A DNA stretch of 64,000 bases from Tepidiformaceae bacterium (GTDB taxonomy: Bacteria; Chloroflexota; Dehalococcoidia; Tepidiformales; Tepidiformaceae): NCBI GenBank assembly GCA_958295975.1, contig OY282446.1, positions 434,001 through 498,000 of the forward strand, in the 5' to 3' direction. The notes below the pieces were generated by a model, which saw only the letters and a list, made by a program, of their open reading frames with translations, was not told where the DNA came from and did no database searches. A program made the translations under genes and the position numbers. How positions within the stretch are numbered: the first letter of the stretch is position 1; each line of letters opens with the position of its first letter. Positions 8,834 to 17,369 of the stretch are shown piece after piece.

Positions 8834-9591
8834 CTGGTTCCTCCGGGCCGCCGGTGAGCGCGCGGCCACGGCGATTCTACCCAACGGCCCGCTACGCTCC
8901 AGACGGGGGCGGCGGGATCGCGCCCCGCCCGCCGCCAGCCCTCGCGGTAGCGCGCGAGCAGCGCCGGGGGCGCGTCCACGCCCACGGAGACCGTGGGGAT
9001 GACGATGGGGCAGCCGAGGGCGACGGCGCGGTCCACCGATTGCGGCGAGCTGGCCGAGAGCCAGACGGGCGGATGCGGACGCTGCACGGGCCGCGGCTGG
9101 ACCGTGACCCCGCGCAGGGGCGCGCGGAAGGCCCCCGTCCAGCTGACGCGCTCCCCGCGCCAGAGCAGGCGCAGCAGCTCGACCGCCTCGGCCAGCATGT
9201 CGGCCCCGCGCTCGGGGTCCTGGCCGAACTGGCCGTAGTGGTCGCGGTAGACGCCACGCCCGCCGACGAGCTCGACGCGCCCGCCGGAGAGCACGTCCAC
9301 GGTGGCGTAGTCCTCGGCCACGCGCACGGGATCGTGGTGGGGCAGCAGCGAGACGGCGGTCGAGAGCCGCAGGTCGCGCGTGCGCTCGGCCACGGCGGCG
9401 AGCACGGGCGTGGGCGAGGAGAGGATGTAGTCGCTGAAGTGGTGCTCGCCCAGGTGGAAGGAGGCGAAGCCGAGCGTCTCGGCGAGGACGCCGAGCTCGA
9501 CCAGCTGGCGGAAGCGGGCGCGCGCGCTGAGCCGCCCGCCGCCACGGGGATGCGGCAGGTTGTCGCCCAGCGAGACGAGCCCGGCCTCCAC
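8773..9591 (-). CDS. LLM-class (luciferase-like) flavin monooxygenase, apparently C-terminally truncated
   Basis: Residues 1 to about 235 match the luciferase-like family: L-G-D-N-L-P-H-P start, L-G-E-H-H-F-S-D-Y-I, D-V-L-S-G-G-R-V-E-L-V-G-G-R-G and P-H-P-P-V-W-L-S. After about residue 240 the frame turns into Arg/Trp-rich sequence and runs 61 bp into the start of the LivK-like gene and over its ribosome site. Relatives of this subgroup are usually 330 residues or more, so roughly 80-100 C-terminal residues of the barrel seem lost. The start is a GTG ten bases after the stop of the nucleotidase gene. It may be a decaying gene or a short active variant. The cofactor could be FMN or F420. Confidence 0.65.
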   Translation of the reverse strand: MEAGLVSLGDNLPHPRGGGRLSARARFRQLVELGVLAETLGFASFHLGEHHFSDYILSSPTPVLAAVAERTRDLRLSTAVSLLPHHDPVRVAEDYATVDVLSGGRVELVGGRGVYRDHYGQFGQDPERGADMLAEAVELLRLLWRGERVSWTGAFRAPLRGVTVQPRPVQRPHPPVWLSASSPQSVDRAVALGCPIVIPTVSVGVDAPPALLARYREGWRRAGRDPAAPVWSVAGRWVESPWPRAHRRPGGTRCSDSCERRVPAGRWRRRSR

Positions 9592-9600
9592 GGCCCGCGC

Positions 9601-12600
9601 TCAGGCCTGGCGGCGGGCCCTCCTCCAGACCGCGAGGCCCGCCAGCGCCAGCGCCAGCAGCAGGAGCGGCGGCGCGACGGCGGGGAGGGAGCGCGCGGAT
9701 GCGTGCGCCAGCCCCGTGCCCGTGGGCGGCGCGCCCACTTCCCCGGAGGCGGACGCCGGTTCGTACCAGCCGGAGCCGAAGATCAGCCCCCCGGAGCGCA
9801 CGGCCCACGTGTTCTTGCGCTGCAGCTCGCCCGTCTCCGGGTTCGCGAACACGTAGTCCACCCACGCGCCCGCTTCGTCCACGGCGACCAGCTCCCGGCC
9901 GAACTCCTTGCCGTTCACGTCCGTCAGCACGCCCGAGTCCGTGCCGATCAGATCCGGCCGCACGGGGTGGGCGATGATGACCCCGTCGCCGTCGGCGATG
10001 AAGACGTACCACGGCCCGTCCACGCTCTCCGGCGTGTTGTAGTAGGCGACCGCCCGCTCGCGTCCCGAAACGCTGGCGAGGTGGGCGGCCTGGTCCACGA
10101 GCGCCCGCGTGTAGGCCGCGGGGTCGTCCTTCGCGGGAGCCGGTTCGTACCAGCCGGAGCCGAAGACCAGCCCGTCGTAGCGGACGACCCAGGAGCGCTT
10201 CGTCTCGGAGACGCCGGTGGCCGGGTTCAGGAAGACGTAGCGCACCCACGCGCCTTCCGCGGTGGCCCCGTCCATCACCAGCCGCCCGGTGGGGAAGCCG
10301 TTGGGCCCGCGTATGTCGTCCGCGCCCAGCCCCACGTTCGCGGGGACGGGGGCGTGCGCCACCAGGACGTCGTCCTCGTCGCTGATGAAGACGTACCACT
10401 GGCCGTGGATGCTTTCGGGGGTGTTGTAGAAGGCGATGGCGGCGTCGCGGCCGATGGCGTCGTAGAGGTCGATGGCCTGCTTCACGAAGGTCCTGGTGAA
10501 GGCGGCGGGATCGTCGATGGTCGTGCCCGGCTCGTACCAGCCGGAGCCGAAGACCAGCCCGTCGCGGCGCACGACCCAGGTGTTCTTGCGCTGCAGCTCG
10601 CCCGTCTCCGGGTTCTCGAACACGTAGCTCACCCAGGCGCCCTCCTCGGGCGCGGCCACGACCTGGAGGCCGTAGGGCTTGCCGTTCACGTCCTTGCGCA
10701 CCGCCGGGCTGGTGCCGACGAAGTCGGGGCGCGTGGGGTGGGCGATGGTGATCCCCTCTTCATCGAGGATGAAGACGTACCACGGCCCGTCCACGCTCGC
10801 GGGATCGGTGTAGCGGGCGACGGCGGCCTCGCGCCCGTTCTCATGGTAGAAGCGGATGGCCTCGTCCACGAAGAACTGCGTGTAGGCGGCGGGATCGGAG
10901 CGCTGCGGCGCGGGGGCGTCCCCGGGCGCGTTCAGGATGGTGATGCGGCCTTCGCCGCCGGGGGCGTAGCGCGCGTCGTCCGCGGAAACGGTACCGAGCT
11001 CGCCCAGGTACTCGCGCCAGGCGCGCTCGTAGCTGGTGGGCAGCTGGAGCCGGTCGGGGTTGGCCGCGAACACGGCGTAGCCGTCGCCGCCCGCCGCCAC
11101 GAAGCTGTTGGTGAGCACGGTGACGGCGGGCGCGCCGTCGGCCACCGCGCCGTTCACCACGACCGCCGCGCCCCCCGCCAGCGTGAGGCTGACGACGCGC
11201 TCGCCCGCGGCGCGGGCGGCGTCGTAGACCACGGCCACGCCGCTCACCTGCAGGAAGCCGCCGCCGCCCGCGAGCGCGTGCCCGATGGAGGCCTCGAAGG
11301 CGGCCTTCAGGTCCTCCGGCGAAACCCCGCGAATGGCGGTGACGCCGTTGGGGAAGGGCAGCACGTTGAGCGTATCGACGAGGAAGATGTCGCCGGGAAC
11401 GGTCCCGTCCGCGGGCAGCGCGTCGCCCGCCGTCTGGCGCATGCCGCCGCCGTTCTGGACGGCGACGACGGGGTTGGCGGGGCCGCGTTCGGCCAGGCCG
11501 AAGCTGGCGGCGTAGCGGTCGTAGGCGTGCACGAAGGCGTCGGTCACGAGGTTGCCCGCGTTGCTCTCGCGCGTGCGCACGCCGTCGCTGGAAACGTCGA
11601 GCGGCACCTCGGTGGTGGCCACGACGGTGGTGGCGAAGCCGTCGAGGCAGGCCGCCAGCGGCGTCTCGATGGCGGCGACCATGTCGGCGTCCTTCGCCAC
11701 CGCGCCCGCGAAGCCCGCCGCCTGCGCGGCCTCGCCCGCGGGCACGACCGGGCGCGGGTAGCTCGACTCCGTGACGACGCGGGCGACCTCGCCGTCCGCG
11801 TCGAAGACCACGTCGAGCCGCCCCACGTAGCCGTACCGGCCCGAGGTGGTGACGATGTGGACCGTGCGTCCGTCGGCGTCCGTGGCGGGGAAGGGATAGG
11901 CGCCGTCGCTTTCGGCGGACTCGCCGGGCAGGCGCTGGAGCGCGGCATCGACGGCGGGGTTCAGCAGGAGCTCGTGGTTGGTGTCGCCGCTGCCCGCCAC
12001 GACCACGTCCACGCCCCGCAGCATCCCCACGATGTCCACGTAGCTGGCCGTCGTCTCCAGGTGGGCGGCGAGGACGATGCGCGTGACGCCGCGCTCGAGC
12101 AGGCGATCGATCTCGCGCTGCACGGCGGCGGCGGTGGCGGGCAGGTCGCCGGTGACGCCCACGTTGCGCGGGCTGGAGATGCTGGTGAGCGTGGGCGTGG
12201 TCGCGCCCACGATGCCGAAGCGCGCGCCCGTGGGCTCGTCCGTGACGATCAGGGAGCGCCCCACGAGGCGGCCATCCGTGACGGGCGCCTCGAGCAGCCC
12301 GTCGGCGTCGAGCAGCGGGGCGAAGCCCGGCTCCTGCGAGAAATCGAGGTTGGCGCTGAGGAAGGGCTCGTCGCCGAAGGTCTCGATGAAGAGGCGCGTG
12401 AAATCGGGCGTCGAGTCGAACTCGTGGTTGCCGAAGATGTGGGCGTCGTAGGGGATGAGGCGCTGCCCGGCGGCGTCGAAGAGGGGATTGCCCTCGATGC
12501 GGCTGCAGATGAACGCGGCGCTCGCGAGCGAGGCGTCGCCCGCGTAGACGTTGAGCACGGCGTTGCCGCCGGCGCGCGCCTGCGCCATCTCCCGCTCGAC

Positions 12601-12855
12601 GACCGCCTTGAAGGCGGCGATGCCCCCCACGGGCACGTTGAGCGCGGCCCCGCCGGCCTCGACGACGTTGATCCGCGGCAGCAGCGCGGAGTCGCCGTCG
12701 TTGTTGTGCAGCAGGGTGAGCGTCACCTCGCCGTCGCCTCCCTGGGCGGCGGCTTCGGGGAGGAAACGCCCCGCCAGCGACGGGAGCGCGAGGAGCGCCG
12801 CCAGCGCGAGCGCGGCGACGACGGGAAGGACGCGGAAACGGGAGCGCGAGTGCAT
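9601..12855 (-). CDS. Cell-surface 5'-nucleotidase/metallophosphatase with three Cache-like repeats
   Basis: A 1084-residue exported protein. Order: signal peptide (about 1-35); calcineurin-like phosphoesterase of the L-L-H-N-N-D-G-D-S subgroup with G-N-H-E-F-D; 5'-nucleotidase C-terminal domain (R-E-S-N-A-G-N-L and N-G-G-G-M-R). Three similar repeats of about 128 residues follow (starting near 654, 782 and 910), each with D-P-A-A, W-Y-V-F-I and F-G-S-G-W-Y-E-P, as in extracytoplasmic Cache-type sensor domains. A linker with A-P-P-T-G-T-G, a hydrophobic helix and a basic tail W-R-R-A-R-R follow, like a membrane or sortase-type anchor. It should release phosphate from nucleotides outside the cell. 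ATG 12855 has GAGG upstream and a TACACT hexamer at 12889-12894. Confidence 0.85.
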   Translation of the reverse strand: MHSRSRFRVLPVVAALALAALLALPSLAGRFLPEAAAQGGDGEVTLTLLHNNDGDSALLPRINVVEAGGAALNVPVGGIAAFKAVVEREMAQARAGGNAVLNVYAGDASLASAAFICSRIEGNPLFDAAGQRLIPYDAHIFGNHEFDSTPDFTRLFIETFGDEPFLSANLDFSQEPGFAPLLDADGLLEAPVTDGRLVGRSLIVTDEPTGARFGIVGATTPTLTSISSPRNVGVTGDLPATAAAVQREIDRLLERGVTRIVLAAHLETTASYVDIVGMLRGVDVVVAGSGDTNHELLLNPAVDAALQRLPGESAESDGAYPFPATDADGRTVHIVTTSGRYGYVGRLDVVFDADGEVARVVTESSYPRPVVPAGEAAQAAGFAGAVAKDADMVAAIETPLAACLDGFATTVVATTEVPLDVSSDGVRTRESNAGNLVTDAFVHAYDRYAASFGLAERGPANPVVAVQNGGGMRQTAGDALPADGTVPGDIFLVDTLNVLPFPNGVTAIRGVSPEDLKAAFEASIGHALAGGGGFLQVSGVAVVYDAARAAGERVVSLTLAGGAAVVVNGAVADGAPAVTVLTNSFVAAGGDGYAVFAANPDRLQLPTSYERAWREYLGELGTVSADDARYAPGGEGRITILNAPGDAPAPQRSDPAAYTQFFVDEAIRFYHENGREAAVARYTDPASVDGPWYVFILDEEGITIAHPTRPDFVGTSPAVRKDVNGKPYGLQVVAAPEEGAWVSYVFENPETGELQRKNTWVVRRDGLVFGSGWYEPGTTIDDPAAFTRTFVKQAIDLYDAIGRDAAIAFYNTPESIHGQWYVFISDEDDVLVAHAPVPANVGLGADDIRGPNGFPTGRLVMDGATAEGAWVRYVFLNPATGVSETKRSWVVRYDGLVFGSGWYEPAPAKDDPAAYTRALVDQAAHLASVSGRERAVAYYNTPESVDGPWYVFIADGDGVIIAHPVRPDLIGTDSGVLTDVNGKEFGRELVAVDEAGAWVDYVFANPETGELQRKNTWAVRSGGLIFGSGWYEPASASGEVGAPPTGTGLAHASARSLPAVAPPLLLLALALAGLAVWRRARRQA

Positions 12856-12923
12856 GGCAACCTCAGCCGCGGGCGTCGCGGCGCGGGGAGTGTACGCGAG
12901 CGCGCGCCAGTGGGCGAAAGCGG

Positions 12924-13745
12924 CTAGTAGAGGCGCGCCGCCTCCGCCTCCAGCGCGCGCCGCTCGCCCGCGTCCAGCGGCGTCCAGGCGCGCGCCGCGG
13001 CTGCGTTCGCGCGCACGTGCGCGGGGCGGCTCGCGCCCGGGATGGCCACGGAGACGCCCGCGTTCGACCAGACGTAGCGCAGCAGGTTGGCGGGCGTGAG
13101 CGGACCGTCGTAACCGGCGGCGATGCGCCCCCGCATGGCGCTCGCGCGGCCCGAGCCGCCCAGCGGACGCATGACGATGACGCCCACGCCGCGGTCGCGC
13201 GCGAGGTCGATCAGCGGCGCCGTCGCGGGGAAGAAGGCGGAGTACTCCAGCATGACGGCGTCGAACCGGCCGCCCGCGATGGCGCGCTCCAGCACCTCCA
13301 TGCTGTGCGAGGAGAGGCCGACATGTCCCACGAGCCCCCGTTCGCGCGCGGCGCGCAGCCCCTCCAGCGCGCCCCCCGCGCCCGTGGCCGCCTCCCACGC
13401 CTCCGGCGTCGACACGTCGTGCAGCAGGTAGAGGCCGACGCGCTCCACGCCGAGCGTTCGCAGGGAGCGGTCCACGTCGTACTGCGCGCCGTGGACCGTG
13501 CGGCTGAAGGTCTTGCTGACGAGCTGGAGGCCGTGCGCGGGCGCGCCCTCGCGCAGCGCGCGCCCGATGAGCGCCTCGCTGCCCGCGTACTCGCGCGCCG
13601 TGTCGATGACCTCGACGCCCTCCGCGATGGCGGCGCGGATGGCGGCCAGCCCCTCGGGCGACGTGGGCGCGTCCATCGCGCCCAGCCCCAGCTCCGCCAC
13701 GCGCGGGCCGCCACGGCCCAGCCCACGCCGCCCCAGCGCGTCCAT
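12924..13745 (-). CDS. Aldo/keto reductase
   Basis: NAD(P)H-dependent reductase of the AKR superfamily. The catalytic tetrad can be placed: Asp and Tyr in V-I-D-T-A-R-E-Y-A-G-S-E, Lys in L-V-S-K-T-F, and His in Y-L-L-H-D-V. The C-terminal A-I-P-G-A-S-R cofactor-binding segment is also present. It is 273 residues, slightly short but complete. It begins two bases after the stop of the Rieske gene, so the two are co-transcribed. The substrate cannot be told from sequence. Confidence 0.9.
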   Translation of the reverse strand: MDALGRRGLGRGGPRVAELGLGAMDAPTSPEGLAAIRAAIAEGVEVIDTAREYAGSEALIGRALREGAPAHGLQLVSKTFSRTVHGAQYDVDRSLRTLGVERVGLYLLHDVSTPEAWEAATGAGGALEGLRAARERGLVGHVGLSSHSMEVLERAIAGGRFDAVMLEYSAFFPATAPLIDLARDRGVGVIVMRPLGGSGRASAMRGRIAAGYDGPLTPANLLRYVWSNAGVSVAIPGASRPAHVRANAAAARAWTPLDAGERRALEAEAARLY

Positions 13746-13747
13746 CG

Positions 13748-14416
13748 CTAGCCGAAGGTGAGCATGGGCCCCGAGGCGGGCGGGGGCGACGGGTACTTCT
13801 CGGGCGGGCGCGCCACCGACGGCTTCTCCTCGCGGGGGATGCGGTTGTAGGCGAGGCGCATGGCGTCGTGGGCGTCGTGCCAGGCGCGCAGGGCGCGGGC
13901 GATGGCGAGCGCGTCGGGCAGGTCCGCCGCCGCCACCGCGCGCGGCAGCCCCGCGGGCGGCTCGACCTCCGTGCCCGTGACGGCGGCGCGCCGCCAGTCG
14001 ATGAGCACCTCGCGCGCGCCCGCGGTGGCATCGATCAGGGCGACGGCGGCGTCCGTGGCCGCGAGGAAGGCGGCGCGCGCCTCCCCGTAGGCCGCCGCCA
14101 GGTTCTCCACGCCCACGTACACGCCGTCGTCGCGCAGCTCGACCGGCCAGGCGGGCGGCCCCTCGTCGAAGGTGGGCGAGGGATGGCCGTCGTGGGGGTC
14201 GAACTCGTAGCGGTGCAGGGGGCAGACCAGCCAGCCGTTCTCGATGAAGCCCTCGCCGAGGGGGGCGTTCTCGTGGGGACAGCGGTTGTCGAGCGCGCCG
14301 TAGCGCCCCTCGTGGAAGGTGAGGACGACGAGCGCGCGCCCGGCGAGCACGGTCTTCACGTCGCCCTCGCCCAATTCGTCGCGCGCCGCCACGCGGTGCC
14401 ATTCGATCGCGGCCAT
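13748..14416 (-). CDS. Rieske [2Fe-2S] protein with C-terminal helical extension
   Basis: The N-terminal 105 residues form a Rieske ferredoxin-like domain. Its cluster ligands lie in C-P-H-E-N-A-P-L-G and C-P-L-H-R-Y-E-F-D. The remaining part is Ala-rich, probably helical, and ends in a Pro-rich tail; no domain was recognised there. It resembles the small electron-transfer Rieske proteins found next to oxidoreductases. The aldo/keto reductase gene follows directly. The iron-storage genes bfr and bfd lie upstream on the same strand. Confidence 0.85.
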   Translation of the reverse strand: MAAIEWHRVAARDELGEGDVKTVLAGRALVVLTFHEGRYGALDNRCPHENAPLGEGFIENGWLVCPLHRYEFDPHDGHPSPTFDEGPPAWPVELRDDGVYVGVENLAAAYGEARAAFLAATDAAVALIDATAGAREVLIDWRRAAVTGTEVEPPAGLPRAVAAADLPDALAIARALRAWHDAHDAMRLAYNRIPREEKPSVARPPEKYPSPPPASGPMLTFG

Positions 14417-14442
14417 GGCGGAAGGGGGAACGCGCGCGCGGC

Positions 14443-14910
14443 CTAGCCGAGCTGCTGCGCGAGGTAGCGCTCGACGCCGATCTGCGCGATGGCCGCGATC
14501 TGGCTCTCCAGCCAGTCGATGTGCTGCTCCTCGTCGCGCACCATCTCCTCGAAGCGGGAGCGCGTGCCGTAGTCCCCGACCTCGGCGCAGAGGGCGATGC
14601 CCTCCGCGAGCGCCTCCACGGCGGCCTGCTCGGAGGCGAGGTCGAGCTCGAGGTTCTCGGGCACGTTCTCGCCGATGCGCACGGCGTCGATGCGCTGCAG
14701 GTTGGGCAGGCCGTCCAGATAGAGGATGTGGCGCACGATCCCCTCGGCGTCACGCATCTCGCCCAGGCTGATCTCGCGCAGACGGTCGGCGAGGGGGCCG
14801 TAGCCCCAGTTCCGCACCATCTCGGACTGGAGGAAGTACTGGTTCACGGCGGTCAGTTCGATGGTGAGGATGCGGTTGAGCGCGTCCACGACGCCGGGCT
14901 TCGCTTTCAT
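14443..14910 (-). CDS. bfr: Bacterioferritin (His54 replaced by Asp)
   Basis: 155-residue haem ferritin that stores iron in a 24-subunit shell. It aligns without gaps to E. coli Bfr numbering through residue 57. Ferroxidase ligands Glu18, Glu51, Glu94 and the E-x-x-H pair (127/130) are kept, as is the haem ligand Met52. However position 54, normally His, is Asp (G-E-M-R-D-A-E), and His46 is Glu. The metal site is therefore altered or tuned differently. ATG 14910 overlaps the bfd stop by 4 bp (ATGA), so the pair is translationally coupled. Confidence 0.95.
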   Translation of the reverse strand: MKAKPGVVDALNRILTIELTAVNQYFLQSEMVRNWGYGPLADRLREISLGEMRDAEGIVRHILYLDGLPNLQRIDAVRIGENVPENLELDLASEQAAVEALAEGIALCAEVGDYGTRSRFEEMVRDEEQHIDWLESQIAAIAQIGVERYLAQQLG

Positions 14911-15155
14911 CGTTCGACTCCTTGCGAATTGAGCGTAGCCGACCGCGCCTCGTTCTGGCGAGCGCGCGCGGCGTCGGCGTCGCCTTGCGCGCGCAGGCGG
15001 GCGAAGAGCCATTCGGGGTCGCGCAGGCAGACGCCGCAGTTCTCCCGCGCGTCGATGCCGAGCCTGCGGATCAGCTCGCGGGCGTCGCGCGCGCCCTCGC
15101 GGATGAGCCGGTCGACCCGCGCCTCCGTCACCGCCCGGCAGCTGCAGACGTACAT
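14907..15155 (-). CDS. bfd: Bacterioferritin-associated ferredoxin-like [2Fe-2S] protein
   Basis: 82 residues. The BFD-like domain has its four cluster Cys as C-S-C near residues 4-6 and C-G-V-C near 40-43. The Bfd partner reduces Bfr to release stored iron, which fits its place directly upstream of and overlapping bfr. A 25-residue charged tail follows the domain. No iron-box palindrome like that at 2306 was seen upstream. Confidence 0.9.
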   Translation of the reverse strand: MYVCSCRAVTEARVDRLIREGARDARELIRRLGIDARENCGVCLRDPEWLFARLRAQGDADAARARQNEARSATLNSQGVER

Positions 15156-15237
15156 GCGCCGCGAGCGTGGGCAACGGGGAACGATCCGTCAAGCCGTCGC
15201 CGTCGAGCCGGGATCGGGCGCGCCGTCGGCCCCGCCG

Positions 15238-15243
15238 TATACT
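15238..15243 (+). promoter_or_regulatory. -10 element TATACT, leaderless start
   Basis: TATACT ends 7 nt before the ATG of the CoA-transferase gene, which places the expected transcription start at the start codon. Confidence 0.6.
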
Positions 15244-15250
15244 CGCGCGC

Positions 15251-16480
15251 ATGGGCAAGCCGCTCGCGGGCGTCACCGTGCTCGACCTCACGTGGGTGCT
15301 CTCCGGCCCCTACGCCTCGATGGTGCTGAGCGACCTCGGCGCGGACGTGATCAAGGTCGAGCGCCCCCCCTTCGGCGACGTGGCCCGCACCAGCGGCCCC
15401 TACCGCAACGGCTGGAGCGGCTACTTCTTCAGCATCAACCGCGGCAAGCGCTCCATCGCCATCGACCTCGCCCGCGAGGAGGGGCGCGAGCTGCTGCTGG
15501 CCCTCGCCGAAAAAGCGGACGTGGTCATGGAGAACTTCACGCCGGGCGTGATGGACCGCCTCGGCATCGGCTACGAGGCGCTGCGCGCGCGCAACCCGCG
15601 CCTCGTCTTCGCCAGCACCTCCGGCTTCGGCCAGACGGGGCCCTACCGCGAGCGCCCCGCCGTGGACGTGATCGTGCAGGGCATGGGCGGCGTCATGTCC
15701 ATCACGGGCGAGCCCGGCGGCGACCCCGTGCGCCCGGGCGTCTCCTACGGCGACATCGTGGCTGGCCTCTACACCGCCATCGGCGTGCTCGCCGCCCTCC
15801 ACGAGCGCGAGCGCGGCGGCGAGGGGCAGGCCGTCGACGTCTCCATGCTGGACGCGCAGGTGAGCGTGCTGGAGAACGCCATCATGCGCTACTTCGTCAC
15901 GGGCGAGGCCCCCGAACCGCTGGGCACGCGCCACCCCAGCGCCACCCCCTTCCAGGCCTTCCCCACGGCGGACGGCTGGCTGGTGCTGGCCATCGCCTTC
16001 CGCGAGGAGCAGTGGGCCCTCCTCTGCGCCCTGCTCGACCTGCCCGAACTGATCGACGACCCGCGCTTCGACAGCGGCCCCAGGCGCACGGCCAACCACG
16101 CCGCGCTGGAGCCGCTGCTCTTCGCCGCCTTCCGCACGCGCCCGCGCGCCCGCTGGCTGGCCGAATTCGAGGCCGCGGGCATCCCCTGCGGCCCCCTCAA
16201 CACCATCGCCGACGTGGTCGCCGACCCGCAGGTGCGCCACCGCCGCATGATCCGCGAGGTCTCGCACCCCGTGGCCGGCGCCCTGCCCGTGGCCGACACG
16301 CCCGTGCGCCTCTCCCGCTCGGAGACGGGCATCGGCGGCCCGCCCCCAAGCATGGGCGAGCACACGGTCGAGGTGCTGGGCGAGCTGCTGGGCATGGCCG
16401 AGGCCGAGGTGGAGGCGCTGGCGGCGGCGGGCGTCGTCGCCACCTCCGGCGGCCCCGACATCGCCGACCTGCTCGGCTGA
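15251..16480 (+). CDS. CaiB/BaiF-family CoA-transferase (class III)
   Basis: Moves CoA from one acyl-CoA to another carboxylic acid. Recognised from G-V-T-V-L-D-L-T near the start, G-A-D-V-I-K-V-E, the F-G-Q-T-G-P-Y segment, and the expected catalytic Asp in P-A-V-D-V-I-V-Q-G-M-G-G. The length of 409 residues is normal. The frame could begin further upstream at 15167, but ATG 15251 sits 7 nt after a TATACT box and the family starts at this point. The substrate is unknown; other CoA-ester genes in the window fit a role in carboxylic-acid breakdown. Confidence 0.92.
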   Translation: MGKPLAGVTVLDLTWVLSGPYASMVLSDLGADVIKVERPPFGDVARTSGPYRNGWSGYFFSINRGKRSIAIDLAREEGRELLLALAEKADVVMENFTPGVMDRLGIGYEALRARNPRLVFASTSGFGQTGPYRERPAVDVIVQGMGGVMSITGEPGGDPVRPGVSYGDIVAGLYTAIGVLAALHERERGGEGQAVDVSMLDAQVSVLENAIMRYFVTGEAPEPLGTRHPSATPFQAFPTADGWLVLAIAFREEQWALLCALLDLPELIDDPRFDSGPRRTANHAALEPLLFAAFRTRPRARWLAEFEAAGIPCGPLNTIADVVADPQVRHRRMIREVSHPVAGALPVADTPVRLSRSETGIGGPPPSMGEHTVEVLGELLGMAEAEVEALAAAGVVATSGGPDIADLLG

Positions 16481-16492
16481 GGGGGGACGGCG

Positions 16493-16498
16493 TATGCT
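16493..16498 (+). promoter_or_regulatory. -10 element TATGCT before a small ORF
   Basis: TATGCT ends 8 nt before ATG 16507, the start of a possible 24-residue leader ORF preceding the phosphatase gene. Confidence 0.45.
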
Positions 16499-16506
16499 GG
16501 CCGGGG

Positions 16507-16581
16507 ATGGAGCGGGCGGCGCCTCGAAAACGGTTCCGGTACGCGGCGGCGGCGCTGGCGGGCATCCGTCGCGGGCCGTAG
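16507..16581 (+). CDS. Possible 24-residue leader peptide
   Basis: ATG 16507 lies 8 nt after a TATGCT box. It opens a 24-codon ORF rich in Arg and Ala that stops (TAG) two bases before the ATG of the inositol-phosphatase-like gene. It is not homologous to anything I recognise. Its position suggests a leaderless small ORF that couples ribosomes to the next gene; it may equally be chance in GC-rich DNA. Confidence 0.3.
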   Translation: MERAAPRKRFRYAAAALAGIRRGP

Positions 16582-16583
16582 CG

Positions 16584-17369
16584 ATGGACGCGGAGCTGGC
16601 GGAGCTGCTCGGCCTGGCGCGCCGCGCCGCCGCCCTCGCGGGCGAGATCGTGATGCCGCTCTACGAGCGCGGCCTCGCCGTCGAGCTGAAGGCCGACGGC
16701 ACGCCCGTGACGGAGGCCGACCACCGCGCCGAGGAGGCCATGCGCGCCCTCTTCGCGCGCGAAACGCCCGCCTTCGGCGTGCTCGGCGAGGAGCTGGGCG
16801 AATCGCGCGGCGACGCGGACGCGCGCTGGATCATCGACCCCATCGACGGCACCCAAAGCTTCATCCGCCGCGCGCCCCTCTTCGGCACGCTGGTGGCGCT
16901 GGAGCGGGGGGGCGAACCCGTCATCGGCGTGGTCGCCTGCCACGCCGTCGGCGAGACCGCCTGGGCGGCGCGCGGCGGAGGCGCCTTCCTCAACGGCGAA
17001 CCCGCGCGCGTGAGCGCCACGGCGGCGCTGGCGGAGGCGACCGTGCTCACGACCTCGCCCGCGAGCCTGCACCGGCGCGCGCCCGACGGCTTCGCGCGGC
17101 TGGCGCGCGAGGCCGACCTGCTGCGCTCCTGGGGCGACTGCTTCGGCTACCTGGCGGTGATCGCGGGCCGCGCGGAGGCCATGATCGACCCCGTCGTGAA
17201 CCCGTGGGACATCGCGCCCTTCGCCGTGCTGCTGGCGGAGGCGGGCGGGCGGCTCACGGACTGGACGGGACGCGCGGGCACGGGCGGCGACGCCGTCGCC
17301 AGCAACGGCCTCGTGCACGACGCCGTGCTGGCCGCGCTCGCGGACGCGGACTCCCCCGGCGGGCGCTAG
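16584..17369 (+). CDS. Inositol-monophosphatase-family phosphatase (possibly histidinol-phosphatase)
   Basis: Mg-dependent phosphatase of 261 residues. Metal-site motifs are E-E near L-G-E-E-L-G-E, then I-D-P-I-D-G-T-Q-S-F and the C-terminal N-P-W-D-I-A-P-F. The D-G-T-Q-S-F variant is common in HisN-type histidinol-phosphatases, but function cannot be fixed from sequence. Its frame extends back to 16494; ATG 16584 matches the family start. Its stop codon shares the palindrome CTAG with that of convergent truB. Confidence 0.85.
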   Translation: MDAELAELLGLARRAAALAGEIVMPLYERGLAVELKADGTPVTEADHRAEEAMRALFARETPAFGVLGEELGESRGDADARWIIDPIDGTQSFIRRAPLFGTLVALERGGEPVIGVVACHAVGETAWAARGGGAFLNGEPARVSATAALAEATVLTTSPASLHRRAPDGFARLAREADLLRSWGDCFGYLAVIAGRAEAMIDPVVNPWDIAPFAVLLAEAGGRLTDWTGRAGTGGDAVASNGLVHDAVLAALADADSPGGR

